Part shown: in pieces, positions 34,788 to 43,434 of the stretch
How positions within the stretch are numbered: the first letter of the stretch is position 1
How the letters are laid out: every line of letters starts with the position of its first letter
From: CAVSNH01 sp963729275
GTDB lineage: Bacteria; Actinomycetota; Acidimicrobiia; Acidimicrobiales; RAAP-2
NCBI GenBank assembly: GCA_963729275.1
Contig: CAVSNH010000002.1
Location: 1-64,000 of the forward strand
Length of the DNA: 64,000 nt
Direction of reading: 5' to 3'
Translations under genes and position numbers: made by a program
The notes under the pieces: generated by a model
Told to the model about the DNA's origin: nothing
Database searches by the model: none
The model's input: the letters and a program-made list of their open reading frames with translations, nothing else

Positions 34788-36416
34788 TCAACGAGGCTCG
34801 GGGACGATGTCGATGGCCCCGCACGGACACTCCTCGACGCAGATCCCGCAACCCTTGCAGTAGTCGAGGTCGATCCGGTAGCGCTCGCCCGCCCCGAGCT
34901 TGATGACCGCGTTGTCGGGACATACCCCGTAGCAGTTGTCGCACTCGAAGCAGTTGCCGCACGAGAGGCACCGTCGAGCCTCGAACGTGGCGTCCTCGCC
35001 ACTGAGGCCGCTCACCACCTCGTCGAAGGTCGTCCGCCGGCGCGCCGCTTCGAGGCGAGGCCGGACCATCCTCGGCGCATCCTCGTAGTACCAGGTGTTG
35101 AGCCGGTCGACGGTGGCCAGCTGCCGTTCGACCGGCTCGGGGAGGGTGCGGCCGGCCAGGTAGGCATCGATGGCGGTTGCGGCCCGATGCCCCTCCCCGA
35201 TGGCCGCGGTCACCGTCTGCTCGCCACCGATGGCGTCACCGCCGGCGAAGACGCCGGGACGGGAGGTCATCTGGTCGCGGCCGACGTCGACGACCCCCTC
35301 GGCGATGCGCACATCGCCGAGGTCGTCGAGCAGCGAGAGGTCCGCGTCCTGGCCCAGGGCCAGGACCAGTGAGTCGGCGTCGAGCTCCTCGTGCTCGCCG
35401 GTCGGCTGCGGGAACCCGTCTTCGTCGAGGGCCATGCGCTCGACGAGGAGGCGCCCACCGTCGGCCCGGGAGACGGTCGACAGCCATCGCACTCGCACCC
35501 CCTCGGCCAGGGCATCGGTCACCTCCTCGTCATGGGCCGGCATCCGCTCTCGGGTCCGGCGATAGACGACCACCGCGTCGGTGGCTCCGAGCCTGGTCGC
35601 CGTGCGAGCGGCGTCCATGGCCGTGTCCCCGCCGCCGTAGACGACCACCTGCCGCCCGAGCTCGGGAGGATGACCCTCCTCGAGCCCATGAAGGAGCGAG
35701 ACGGCCTCGACGAGCCGGGCAGCGTCACCGGCCGGGATCTCCGGTCGGCGTCCCCGCTGCGCCCCCACGGCGATGAAGGCCGCGTCGAAGCCTCCCTCGG
35801 AGATCGCCGCGCCAGCCGCAGTGACCGGGCTGTCGGTCACCAGGGTGACGCCCATGGCGACGATGCGGGCGATCTCGGCGTCGACGACCTGCCGGGGAAG
35901 GCGATAGGCCGGGATGCCGTAGCGCATCATGCCGCCGGGCTTTGCCGCCGCTTCGTGCACCTCGACCTCGTGCCCCATCCGGCGGAGGTGGTAGGCGGCC
36001 GACAACCCGGCCGGGCCGGCCCCGACCACGAGCACCCGAGACCCTGATCCGGCCTCGCCTGGTGCCACGGTCCATCCGGACTCGATGGCCCGGTCGCCGA
36101 GGAAGCGCTCGACGGCGTTGATCCCCACCGCCTCGTCGAGGCTGGCTCGGTTGCAGGCCGTCTCGCAGGGTCGGAAGCAGGCCCGACCCATGACCGCCGG
36201 GAACGGGTTGGTGTCCATGAGGATCCGCCATGCCCCCTCGTCGTCCCCTTCCTCGGCCCGGTACAACCAGCCCTGGATGTCCTCCCCGGCCGGGCAGGCG
36301 TGGTTGCACGGTGCCAGTCGGTCGACGTAGACGGGCCGCTCCGAGCGCCACGAGCCGGTCTTGTTGGCCAGACTGGACCCGACGTCCAAGGTGATGGCGA
36401 ACGGTTTCCCCTTCAT
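34788..36416 (-). CDS. GltD-like NAD(P)H oxidoreductase fused to a ferredoxin domain
   Basis: This 542-residue protein has an N-terminal glutamate-synthase beta-like Cys cluster region (CNHACPAGEDIQGWLY, CFRPCETACNR). A FAD-binding GAGPAGLSAAYHLRRMGHEV and an NAD(P)-binding VVVYGGGDTAMDAARTATRL follow. A C-terminal Cys-rich tail (CLSCGNCFECDNCYGVCPDN, CKGCGICVEECPCGAIDI) binds two [4Fe-4S] clusters like PorD. It is coupled by ATGA to porB. It probably links the pyruvate oxidoreductase to NAD(P)H and replaces a separate PorD subunit. The frame is open further upstream, but ATG 36416 (MKGKPFAITLDVG) is the sensible start. Confidence 0.87.
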   Translation of the reverse strand: MKGKPFAITLDVGSSLANKTGSWRSERPVYVDRLAPCNHACPAGEDIQGWLYRAEEGDDEGAWRILMDTNPFPAVMGRACFRPCETACNRASLDEAVGINAVERFLGDRAIESGWTVAPGEAGSGSRVLVVGAGPAGLSAAYHLRRMGHEVEVHEAAAKPGGMMRYGIPAYRLPRQVVDAEIARIVAMGVTLVTDSPVTAAGAAISEGGFDAAFIAVGAQRGRRPEIPAGDAARLVEAVSLLHGLEEGHPPELGRQVVVYGGGDTAMDAARTATRLGATDAVVVYRRTRERMPAHDEEVTDALAEGVRVRWLSTVSRADGGRLLVERMALDEDGFPQPTGEHEELDADSLVLALGQDADLSLLDDLGDVRIAEGVVDVGRDQMTSRPGVFAGGDAIGGEQTVTAAIGEGHRAATAIDAYLAGRTLPEPVERQLATVDRLNTWYYEDAPRMVRPRLEAARRRTTFDEVVSGLSGEDATFEARRCLSCGNCFECDNCYGVCPDNAVIKLGAGERYRIDLDYCKGCGICVEECPCGAIDIVPEPR

Positions 36417-37447
36417 GGCCGTGCTCCCGTCTCGGCCGGCAGCTCGAGGAGCCCGTAGCGCTCGATGTTGCGGTCGGCGATGGCTTGGATGTGTGCGACG
36501 ATCTCGGGAGCGGCCACCGTGCCATCGGGGGCGAAGAGATGGGCGAACCGACCCTGCAGGCGCAGGTACTCCTCGACCGGCACCGGCCGTCGGATGGTGG
36601 AGACGCCCACGACCTGGCCCCCCTCGGCCTCGATGACCGGAAACAGCCCGCACTGCTGGGCCAGCCGGGCGATGCGGATCGTGTCACGCGGGGCTGACGC
36701 CCAGCCGAGCGGACAGGTCACCAGCACGTGCAGGTAACGGGCACCGTGGAACGTCATGGCCCGGGCGACCTTCGACTCGAGGTCGAACAAGTCGCCGACG
36801 GTGGCCGTGGCCACGTAGGGGATCTCGTGGGCCATGGCCACGCGGGCCATGTCCTTGCCCTGGCCGAAGGCGTTGCCCGGGGCCGGACCGATGGCCTCGG
36901 TGGTCGCCGTCCGGGCCGACGGTGGGGTGGCTCCGGACCGCTGCACCCCCGTGTTCATGTAACCCTCGTTGTCGTAACAGACGAAGAGCACGTCGTCGTT
37001 TCGCTCGAAGAGGCCCGAGAGGCACCCCATCCCGATGTCGACGGCGCCCCCGTCGCCGGCCTGGCCGATCACCCGGACTTCCGTCTCACCCTTGGCCTCG
37101 AGTGAGGCGGCCACACCGGCAGCCACGGCCGGCGCGTTGGCGAACAGCGAATGGAGCCACGGCAGTCGCCAGGACGTCTCCGGGTAGGGCGTGGAGAAGA
37201 CCTCGAGGCAGCCCGTGGCGTTGACGGCGATGAGCTTGCCGTCGGTTGCCCGCATGGCCGCGTCGAGCACGTAGCGAGCCCCGAGGGCTTCGCCGCAGCC
37301 TTCACAGGCCCGGTGACCGGACGTCAACGAATTAGCCCGATGGGCGTCGGCCTGGGCGTTCTTCTCGTCGTCCTCGAGGAGGCGATTGCCCACGGCCCGA
37401 CTTCCCACCTGATAGAAGCGAACCGGGGTGCGGGGGGCGTCGGTCAT
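36413..37447 (-). CDS. porB: Pyruvate:ferredoxin oxidoreductase beta subunit
   Basis: This 344-residue subunit contains the thiamine diphosphate site GDGGAVDIGMGCLSGLFERN, plus YDNEGYMNTGVQRSGATPP and cluster-ligand cysteines in GHRACEGCGEALGARYV and ATGCLEVFSTPYPETSW. It decarboxylates pyruvate with PorA and PorG and passes electrons to ferredoxin, making acetyl-CoA. Starts and stops overlap with porA and the downstream oxidoreductase. The long open extension upstream of ATG 37447 is a shadow of porA. Confidence 0.9.
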   Translation of the reverse strand: MTDAPRTPVRFYQVGSRAVGNRLLEDDEKNAQADAHRANSLTSGHRACEGCGEALGARYVLDAAMRATDGKLIAVNATGCLEVFSTPYPETSWRLPWLHSLFANAPAVAAGVAASLEAKGETEVRVIGQAGDGGAVDIGMGCLSGLFERNDDVLFVCYDNEGYMNTGVQRSGATPPSARTATTEAIGPAPGNAFGQGKDMARVAMAHEIPYVATATVGDLFDLESKVARAMTFHGARYLHVLVTCPLGWASAPRDTIRIARLAQQCGLFPVIEAEGGQVVGVSTIRRPVPVEEYLRLQGRFAHLFAPDGTVAAPEIVAHIQAIADRNIERYGLLELPAETGARP

Positions 37448-38697
37448 CGGCCGTGGGGGGCGACGAGACCGCCCTCGCGCAACAGGTTCTCGGCCATCGG
37501 TCCGGACCGGCGCTGCGCCGCCATGCGGTCGAGCTCGGCCTGGACGACGTCCCGCTTCAGGTCGCAGAAGACGAAGTCCCCGAGCCGCCCCGCGCCCGCC
37601 TGCTCGATGAGAGACCGCAACGAGGCGGCCCGGACCGGCCGACCGCCGAGGCCGGCGACCACGGTGTGCACCTCGGCCGGCGCTCCCTGTTGGGCCAGCA
37701 GCAGGTCGGCCGAGAGCACGCCGCCGAACCCGCTGGAGAAGGCCCGCTCGACGACCACGACTCGGACGGCACGTTCGAGGGCCCGGCGAACCTCGTCGGC
37801 CGGGAAGGGGCGGAAGCAGCGGATGCCGAGGACCCCGACGGCCACATCCTCGTCGCGTAGGTCGTCGACGACGTCCTTGATGGTCCCGACGACCGAGCCC
37901 ATGGCCACCACCACCGTCTCGGCCCCCTCCAGCCGGTAGCTGTCCAGCAGGCCGACAGGCTCCCGGCCGAGGACGGCGGCGTTGGCGTCGGCCAGCCTGG
38001 GGGCGAGGTCGAGTGCCCTCCGCAGCTGGGAGTGGGCGAGGAAGCGCACTTCGGTGAAGGCCTCGGGCCCGACCATGGCCCCGATGGAGACGGGCTCGCG
38101 CCAGTCGAGCACCTGCCGGGGCTCGAAGGGGGGCACCAGCTGGTCGACCTGGGCCTGGGTGGGGACGTCGATGCCTTCCACCGCGTGGGTGAGGACGAAC
38201 CCGTCCATACAGACCATGGCCGGAATCGAGAGCTCCTCGGCCAGGGCGAAGGCCAGCACGTGGAGGTCGACCGCCTCTTGGTTCGACCCGGCGAACAGCT
38301 GGATCCACCCGGCGTCGCGAACGGCCATGGCGTCGGAGTGGTCGTTCCAGATGTTGATGGGCGCACCCACGGCCCGGTTGGCCAGGGTCATGACGATAGG
38401 CAAGCCCAGCCCGGCGGCGTTGTAGACAGCCTCGGCCATGAAGAGGAGGCCCTGGCTCGAGGTGGCCGTGTAGGCACGGGACCCGGTGGCCGACGCCCCG
38501 ATGGCGATGGACAGAGCCGAGAACTCCGAGTCGGCGTTGATGTACTCACACGGGGAGAGCTCGCCGGACTTCACCATCGTCCCCAACGTCTCGATGATGT
38601 GGGTCTGGGGCGAGATGGGATAAGTGGAGACGACCTCGGGACGGCAGAGAGCGACGGCCCGGGCCACAGCCCGCGATCCCTCAATCTGCTCCAGCAC
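37444..38697 (-). CDS. porA: Pyruvate:ferredoxin oxidoreductase alpha subunit
   Basis: This 417-residue subunit has the pyrimidine-binding and transketolase C-terminal domains: TYPISPQTHIIETLGTMVKS, YINADSEFSALSIAIGASAT and TATSSQGLLFMAEAVYNAAG. It partners PorB and PorG. The GTG start at 38697 lies inside the end of porG, consistent with coupling; codons upstream belong to porG in another frame. This oxygen-sensitive enzyme fits an anaerobic programme. Confidence 0.9.
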   Translation of the reverse strand: MLEQIEGSRAVARAVALCRPEVVSTYPISPQTHIIETLGTMVKSGELSPCEYINADSEFSALSIAIGASATGSRAYTATSSQGLLFMAEAVYNAAGLGLPIVMTLANRAVGAPINIWNDHSDAMAVRDAGWIQLFAGSNQEAVDLHVLAFALAEELSIPAMVCMDGFVLTHAVEGIDVPTQAQVDQLVPPFEPRQVLDWREPVSIGAMVGPEAFTEVRFLAHSQLRRALDLAPRLADANAAVLGREPVGLLDSYRLEGAETVVVAMGSVVGTIKDVVDDLRDEDVAVGVLGIRCFRPFPADEVRRALERAVRVVVVERAFSSGFGGVLSADLLLAQQGAPAEVHTVVAGLGGRPVRAASLRSLIEQAGAGRLGDFVFCDLKRDVVQAELDRMAAQRRSGPMAENLLREGGLVAPHGR

Positions 38698-39307
38698 GAG
38701 CCATGCCCTTCTCTTCGGCGACGTGGTCGAATCCTGCTCGGGCAGCGGCGGCGTTGGCCTCGCCGACCGGGCCCGGGAACCGCTGCCGGATGGCGGCCGT
38801 GACGGCCTCGATGGAGACGACGCCGACCAAGGCGGAAAAGCCCCCGAGGAGCGCGGCGTTGGGGGTAGGGCGGCCGAGATACCGCCGAGCCAGCTCGGTG
38901 GCGGGCACGGTGAGCAGCCGATCTTCTCCGAGCCGAGCCACCAGGTCGGCCAGCCCGAGCTCATCGAAGGTCTCGGTCGTGTTCAACATCACGTACCCCT
39001 CGTCCCGCAGCCCGGTGAAGAGGTCCACGGAATGCACGAGCGTGGGGTCCAGGACAACCAGTGCGTCAGGCTCGAGAACCGGTTCGCGGGTGCGGATGGT
39101 CGAGGTGGCCAGCCGGCAGTAGGCCTCGACGGGCGCCCCCATCCTCTCGGAGCCGAAGCTCGGGAAGGCCTGGGCGAACAACCCGTCGTCGAAGGCGGAC
39201 ACGGCCAACAGCTCGGCGGCCGTGACCGTCCCCTGGCCGCCCCGGCCGTGCAGGCGGACCTCGAACGTCCGGCGCCGGCCGTTTCGGGCCTCGGGAGGAA
39301 GGGTCAC
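38681..39307 (-). CDS. porG: Pyruvate:ferredoxin oxidoreductase gamma subunit
   Basis: This 208-residue subunit has the family signature VRLHGRGGQGTVTAAELLAV, then FPSFGSERMGAPVEAYCR and ALVVLDPTLVH. It forms the CoA-binding part of the heteromeric enzyme. Its GTG start overlaps the stop of gap (GTGA), which places gap, porG, porA, porB and the GltD-ferredoxin gene in one transcription unit. Confidence 0.88.
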   Translation of the reverse strand: MTLPPEARNGRRRTFEVRLHGRGGQGTVTAAELLAVSAFDDGLFAQAFPSFGSERMGAPVEAYCRLATSTIRTREPVLEPDALVVLDPTLVHSVDLFTGLRDEGYVMLNTTETFDELGLADLVARLGEDRLLTVPATELARRYLGRPTPNAALLGGFSALVGVVSIEAVTAAIRQRFPGPVGEANAAAARAGFDHVAEEKGMARAGAD

Positions 39308-40317
39308 GGACGTCCGGCCGCGCCAACCACGGCGGTGAGCTCGGCCAGACGGGTGGCATAGCCCCACTCGTTGTCGTACCAGCCCATGACCTTGACCAGG
39401 CGACCCTGGACCATGGTCAGCCCGGCGTCGTAGACGCAGGAGGCGTCCGATCCCACGATGTCGCTGGAGACGAGGTCGTCCTCCGAGTACTCGAGGCGTC
39501 CGACCAATGGACCCGCCGAGGCCGCGGCCCAGTAGGCGTGATCGATCTCCTCGATGGTGCGGGCGGCGGGCAAGAGGGCCACAAGGTCGGTCACCGAGGC
39601 GTCGGGGATGGGGACCCTGAGAGCGAGGCCGTCCAAGTGTCCGGCAAGTTCCGCCACGACCTGGCCGGTGGCTCGGGCGGCACCGGTGGTGGTGGGGACG
39701 ATGTTGACAGCCGCGGCCCGTGCTCGACGTGGGTCCTTGTGCAGCGAGTCGACCAGACGCTGGTCGCCCGTGTAGGCGTGCACCGTGGTCATGAGACCGT
39801 CCTCGATCCCGAAGGCGTCGACCAGCACCTTGGCCAAGACGGCCAGGCAGTTGGTCGTACACGAGGCGTTGGACACGACGACGTGGCGGCTGGGGTCGAA
39901 CTCCCCGTCGTTGACCCCCATGACGAAGGTCCCGTCGGCCCCTTTGCAGGGAGCCGACACCACGACGCGAGGCGCACCGGCGTCCAGGTGGCCGGCGGCC
40001 TGGTCACGGGCGGTGAACCGGCCGGTTGCCTCCACCACCACGTCGACGTCGAGGTCGGCCCAGGGAAGGGATTTGACCTCCGGTTCGGCCAGCAGGCGGA
40101 TGCGCCTGCTCCCGACCACCAGATCCGAGCCCTCGACCACCACCGGCTCGGGGAAGCGCCCGTAGATCGAGTCGCGAGCGAGGAGGCGGGCCAGCTGTTC
40201 GGGCGTCCCCAGGTCGTTCACGGCCACCACCTCGATGGGGGTTTGCCGTCCGGCACCGACGCGCAGCAGCGCCCGGCCCATTCGCCCGAATCCGTTGATG
40301 CCCACTCGAATGGTCAC
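39304..40317 (-). CDS. gap: Glyceraldehyde-3-phosphate dehydrogenase
   Basis: This 337-residue GAPDH has the Rossmann motif INGFGRMGRALLR, NAD-specifying region VAVNDLG, catalytic Cys153 in SNASCTTNCLAVLAK, and the conserved VHAYTGDQRLVDSLHKDPRR and WYDNEWGYATRLAEL. It oxidises glyceraldehyde 3-phosphate to 1,3-bisphosphoglycerate with NAD+. GTG 40317 has AAGGG upstream. It heads an operon with pyruvate:ferredoxin oxidoreductase, an uncommon pairing, and is preceded by a dormancy box. A decayed second copy lies at 63255-63437. Confidence 0.93.
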   Translation of the reverse strand: MTIRVGINGFGRMGRALLRVGAGRQTPIEVVAVNDLGTPEQLARLLARDSIYGRFPEPVVVEGSDLVVGSRRIRLLAEPEVKSLPWADLDVDVVVEATGRFTARDQAAGHLDAGAPRVVVSAPCKGADGTFVMGVNDGEFDPSRHVVVSNASCTTNCLAVLAKVLVDAFGIEDGLMTTVHAYTGDQRLVDSLHKDPRRARAAAVNIVPTTTGAARATGQVVAELAGHLDGLALRVPIPDASVTDLVALLPAARTIEEIDHAYWAAASAGPLVGRLEYSEDDLVSSDIVGSDASCVYDAGLTMVQGRLVKVMGWYDNEWGYATRLAELTAVVGAAGRP

Positions 40318-40375
40318 GATGGCAATCCCTTCTGGCTGGGGCGACGCAGTGGACCCGCGAGGAGCGGGCCCTAGC

Positions 40376-40418
40376 AGCATGCGCTCGACGGTCCGTGGGC
40401 GACAGGGTCCAAAGTCAC
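40376..40418 (-). promoter_or_regulatory. Dormancy-box promoter for the gap-por operon
   Basis: Box AGGGTCCAAAGTCAC at 40404-40418, leftward, with a -10-like CATGCT at 40376-40381. The gap start lies 87 bp past the box. It is divergent from the box at 40499. Confidence 0.68.
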
Positions 40419-40498
40419 CGATGCCGAGCGAAGCGGCGACCTCGGGCGGACCGAAGGCAGGGTGCCTCGCCATCACCGCCACCCTGGCGGAGCCGGGT

Positions 40499-40542
40499 GT
40501 GACCATCGGCCCTGTCCGCCCGCTCCCCACAACCGCGACGAT
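40499..40542 (+). promoter_or_regulatory. Dormancy-box promoter for PRTase-hydrolase gene
   Basis: Box GTGACCATCGGCCCT at 40499-40513, with a -10-like GACGAT at 40537-40542. The start codon lies at 40565. Confidence 0.7.
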
Positions 40543-40564
40543 GCCAAGGTGAGCGGAAGCGAGA

Positions 40565-41995
40565 GTGGGCATGCCCTTCATCGACCGTAACGAAGCCGGT
40601 CGGCTGCTCGGCGAACGGCTGGCCGAGGAGGTGCCCCTCATCGATCCCGTGGTGCTCGCTCTCCCGCGTGGAGGCGTGCCCGTCGGCTACCAGGTCGCCC
40701 TGGCCATCGACGCGCCGCTCGATGTCATCGTGGTGCGCAAGCTCGGCGTCCCCTTCCAGCCGGAGCTGGCCATGGGAGCCATCGGCGAGGATTCGGTTCG
40801 CGTCCTCGACGACAATGTCGTCGCTGCCTGCGGCATCTCTGCGGAGGAGGTCCGAGCAACCGAGGCCCGAGAGCGGGCCGAGCTCGAACGTCGGAGCCGC
40901 CGGTATCGATCGGGGGATGCCCGGATCGCCCTGCCGGGTCGGACCGCCGTCGTCGTCGACGACGGCATGGCCACGGGCTCGACCGCCCGGGCTGCCTGCC
41001 TGGTGGCGCGAGCCCACGGCGCGGCCCAGGTCGTGATGGCCGTCCCCGTCGCTTCTCGGCAGGCGGTCATGCAACTGCGCCGCGTGGCCGACGAGGTGAT
41101 CGCCCTCGAGGTGCCGGAGCCATTCTTCGCCGTCGGCCAGTGGTACCTGCGGTTCGACCAGACCTCCGACGAGGATGTCGTCGCGCTCTTGGGCAAGGTG
41201 GCTCGCCTTCGATCCCCGGTTTATGCATACGCCCCGCCCGCTGGGGCTGGTTCACCACCGCAAAGCCCTGCCGATCCGCCCGGCGACGACGACGATCCCG
41301 CCGACCCGGTCGTCGTCGGCAAGGACGTCGAGGTCGAGCCCGGGACCGTGCGTCTGAACGGGTGGCTGGCCGTCCCAGAGGGAGCCCGGGGACTGGTGCT
41401 CTTCGCCCACGGCAGCGGTTCGGGTCGGCACAGCCCCCGGAACCGCTATGTGGCCGAGGTGCTCAATCATGCCGGACTGGCCACGCTCCTCTTCGACCTG
41501 CTCACTCCCGAGGAGGAGCAACGGCGGGACAAGGTCTTCGACGTCCCCCTGCTCGGCGCCCGATTGCGGGGAGCGACCGAATGGGTCGTCAGCCGACCGG
41601 AAGTGGGCTCCCTCCCCGTTGGATATTTCGGAGCCAGTACCGGATCAGCAGCAGCTCTGTGGGCCGCGGCGTGTGGGAGGACTCCCATCGCTGCCGTCGT
41701 GTCCCGAGGAGGTCGACCGGACCTCGCCGGCGCCAACCTGGCCGCCGTGACCGCGCCGACCTTGCTGATCGTCGGCGGTCGCGACGAGCAGGTGCTCGAA
41801 TTGAATTGCCTGGCCCAATCGATCCTGACCTGCGAGAACCGACTGGTGGTGGTGCCAGGGGCCACCCATCTCTTCACGGAACCGGGAACCCTGCAGGAGG
41901 TGGCCGACTTGGCCGAACGCTGGTTCAACGAGCACCTTCCAATTTCGCCGGCAACTCGATCTGCGGGTCGCCCGCCTCCTCCCGGCTCTCGTTGA
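40565..41995 (+). CDS. Phosphoribosyltransferase fused to a dienelactone hydrolase-like domain
   Basis: This 476-residue protein has an N-terminal type I phosphoribosyltransferase domain (LPRGGVPVGYQVALAIDAPL, PRPP loop AVVVDDGMATGSTARAA) and a C-terminal alpha/beta-hydrolase (LFAHGSGSGRHSPRN, nucleophile region GYFGASTGSAAALWA, GATHLF with the catalytic His). The same fusion occurs in Rv0571c, a DosR-regulon protein. The substrate of neither domain is known. GTG 40565 or ATG 40571 may be the start. Confidence 0.85.
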   Translation: MGMPFIDRNEAGRLLGERLAEEVPLIDPVVLALPRGGVPVGYQVALAIDAPLDVIVVRKLGVPFQPELAMGAIGEDSVRVLDDNVVAACGISAEEVRATEARERAELERRSRRYRSGDARIALPGRTAVVVDDGMATGSTARAACLVARAHGAAQVVMAVPVASRQAVMQLRRVADEVIALEVPEPFFAVGQWYLRFDQTSDEDVVALLGKVARLRSPVYAYAPPAGAGSPPQSPADPPGDDDDPADPVVVGKDVEVEPGTVRLNGWLAVPEGARGLVLFAHGSGSGRHSPRNRYVAEVLNHAGLATLLFDLLTPEEEQRRDKVFDVPLLGARLRGATEWVVSRPEVGSLPVGYFGASTGSAAALWAAACGRTPIAAVVSRGGRPDLAGANLAAVTAPTLLIVGGRDEQVLELNCLAQSILTCENRLVVVPGATHLFTEPGTLQEVADLAERWFNEHLPISPATRSAGRPPPPGSR

Positions 41996-42069
41996 TCGGA
42001 AGCCATCGATCTGGCCTCGTAGATCCGCGTCGCCTCGGGTCAGTCCGAACCCCGTCCCAGTTGGCTCCG

Positions 42070-43404
42070 CTAAAGCCCGGTCGGATAGGTCTCCGGCGGC
42101 TCACCACGGTCCCAGACCACCGTCCGCTCCAACGGCACGACGGCCGATGTGCGGTCGATGTGGATCACGGCGTCGAATTGCTCGGGCATACATGCACGGA
42201 ACCAGTGGCTCTGGCGCTCCGTATCCGGCCGGTAGATGACCCCGATGGCCCGTTCGAGCCGCGGCAGCCGGAGCGTCTCTGCCTTGCCGGGGCCGAGCGG
42301 TAGGCAGAACCGGTCGACGCCCGTTTCGTGGAACAGCCGCTCGTAGCTACCGGCCAGGGCGGGCCGTACGCTCTTGCGCTCCGTCGGGCCACCCCACTCG
42401 GACGCCGCGGTGACCTCGCCATGGTCGGTGGTAAAGCCGACGATGAAGCATTCGCCGGGCCAGGTGCTGCGGACCAGCTGCCCCACGTTCAACTCGCCGG
42501 CGGCGCCGAGCTCGGTGGCCCGGGCATCTCCGACATGCGAATTGTGCTCCCACACGACCACCTTGGCCGGGGGGCCCAGACGGTCGAGATGAGGGATCAG
42601 CGCGGACAAGGTGGCCGTCATGTGACGGTCGCGGAGGTTCCACGACGACACCCGGCCGCGGTACATGCTCCGGTAGTACTGCTCGGCGTTGTGCACCAGC
42701 CGAGCGTTCTGTTCGGCATAGAAGAACGCGTCCTCGGCCCGGGTGCCGTCCCGCGACAGCAGCGCCGCCTCCCGGTTCCGCAGGTCGACGAGCTGGGCGA
42801 CGACCTCGTGCTCGCAGGGGACGATGACGTCCAGGGCCACGGCTTGGCCGTACTCGGGCCCTTCTCCCCGGACCTGGTCGAAGCAGCTGTAGCGGACCCG
42901 AGCCAGGGCAGCGGCCTCAGGATCCACCGACTCGAGATAGCTGATCACCGATTCCATCGACGTCCGGAGGCTGTAGAGGTCCAGTCCGTAGAAGCGGGCC
43001 TTCCCTCCGGTCGGAGCATGGTCATTGAAGGACCGGAGCCAGGTCACGAAGTGCACGATGTCGAGATTGCGCCACATCCAACCCGGGAACCGCTGGAACC
43101 CGTTCAAGGCAGTGACGGCGTCGAGGTCGTCGGAGTCGCCGAGCACGTAGCGGTTGACCCGGTAGGCGTCGGGCCAGTCAGCCTCGACAGCAACGGCTGT
43201 GAAGCCCTTCTCCTGGATCAATCGCCGGGTGATCCGGGCCCTCTCCTCGTAGAATTCGTGGGAGCCGTGGGAGGCCTCACCCAAGAGGACCAACCGGCAA
43301 TCACCGACAAGCGACAGCAGATGGTCGTAGTCCTGTTCGTTACCGCCCAGCGGTATGAGCTCTCGAGTGATGGGATCGACTTTGCTGTCGAGTCTCGATG
43401 CCAT
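42070..43404 (-). CDS. Erythromycin esterase family protein
   Basis: This 444-residue erythromycin esterase homologue has LLGEASHGSHEFYEERARIT near residue 37, VAVEADWPDAYRVNRYV, VVWEHNSHVGDARATELG and ECFIVGFTTDHGEVTA, the conserved Glu and His positions of the family. These proteins hydrolyse esters, but few have a proven natural substrate. In M. tuberculosis Rv2030c the same domain is fused to a phosphoribosyltransferase and is DosR-regulated; here it is separate. AGGAGG precedes the ATG. It shares an operon with the DUF2267 gene 30 bp upstream. Confidence 0.87.
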   Translation of the reverse strand: MASRLDSKVDPITRELIPLGGNEQDYDHLLSLVGDCRLVLLGEASHGSHEFYEERARITRRLIQEKGFTAVAVEADWPDAYRVNRYVLGDSDDLDAVTALNGFQRFPGWMWRNLDIVHFVTWLRSFNDHAPTGGKARFYGLDLYSLRTSMESVISYLESVDPEAAALARVRYSCFDQVRGEGPEYGQAVALDVIVPCEHEVVAQLVDLRNREAALLSRDGTRAEDAFFYAEQNARLVHNAEQYYRSMYRGRVSSWNLRDRHMTATLSALIPHLDRLGPPAKVVVWEHNSHVGDARATELGAAGELNVGQLVRSTWPGECFIVGFTTDHGEVTAASEWGGPTERKSVRPALAGSYERLFHETGVDRFCLPLGPGKAETLRLPRLERAIGVIYRPDTERQSHWFRACMPEQFDAVIHIDRTSAVVPLERTVVWDRGEPPETYPTGL

Positions 43405-43434
43405 TGAAAAGTCCTCCTCGACGTCTGGTCCGGA

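Noticed and set aside
36413..38308. Very long frame suggesting a 631-residue protein
   Set aside because: Its N-terminal 287 residues are a frame shadow of porA; the true porB starts at 37447.
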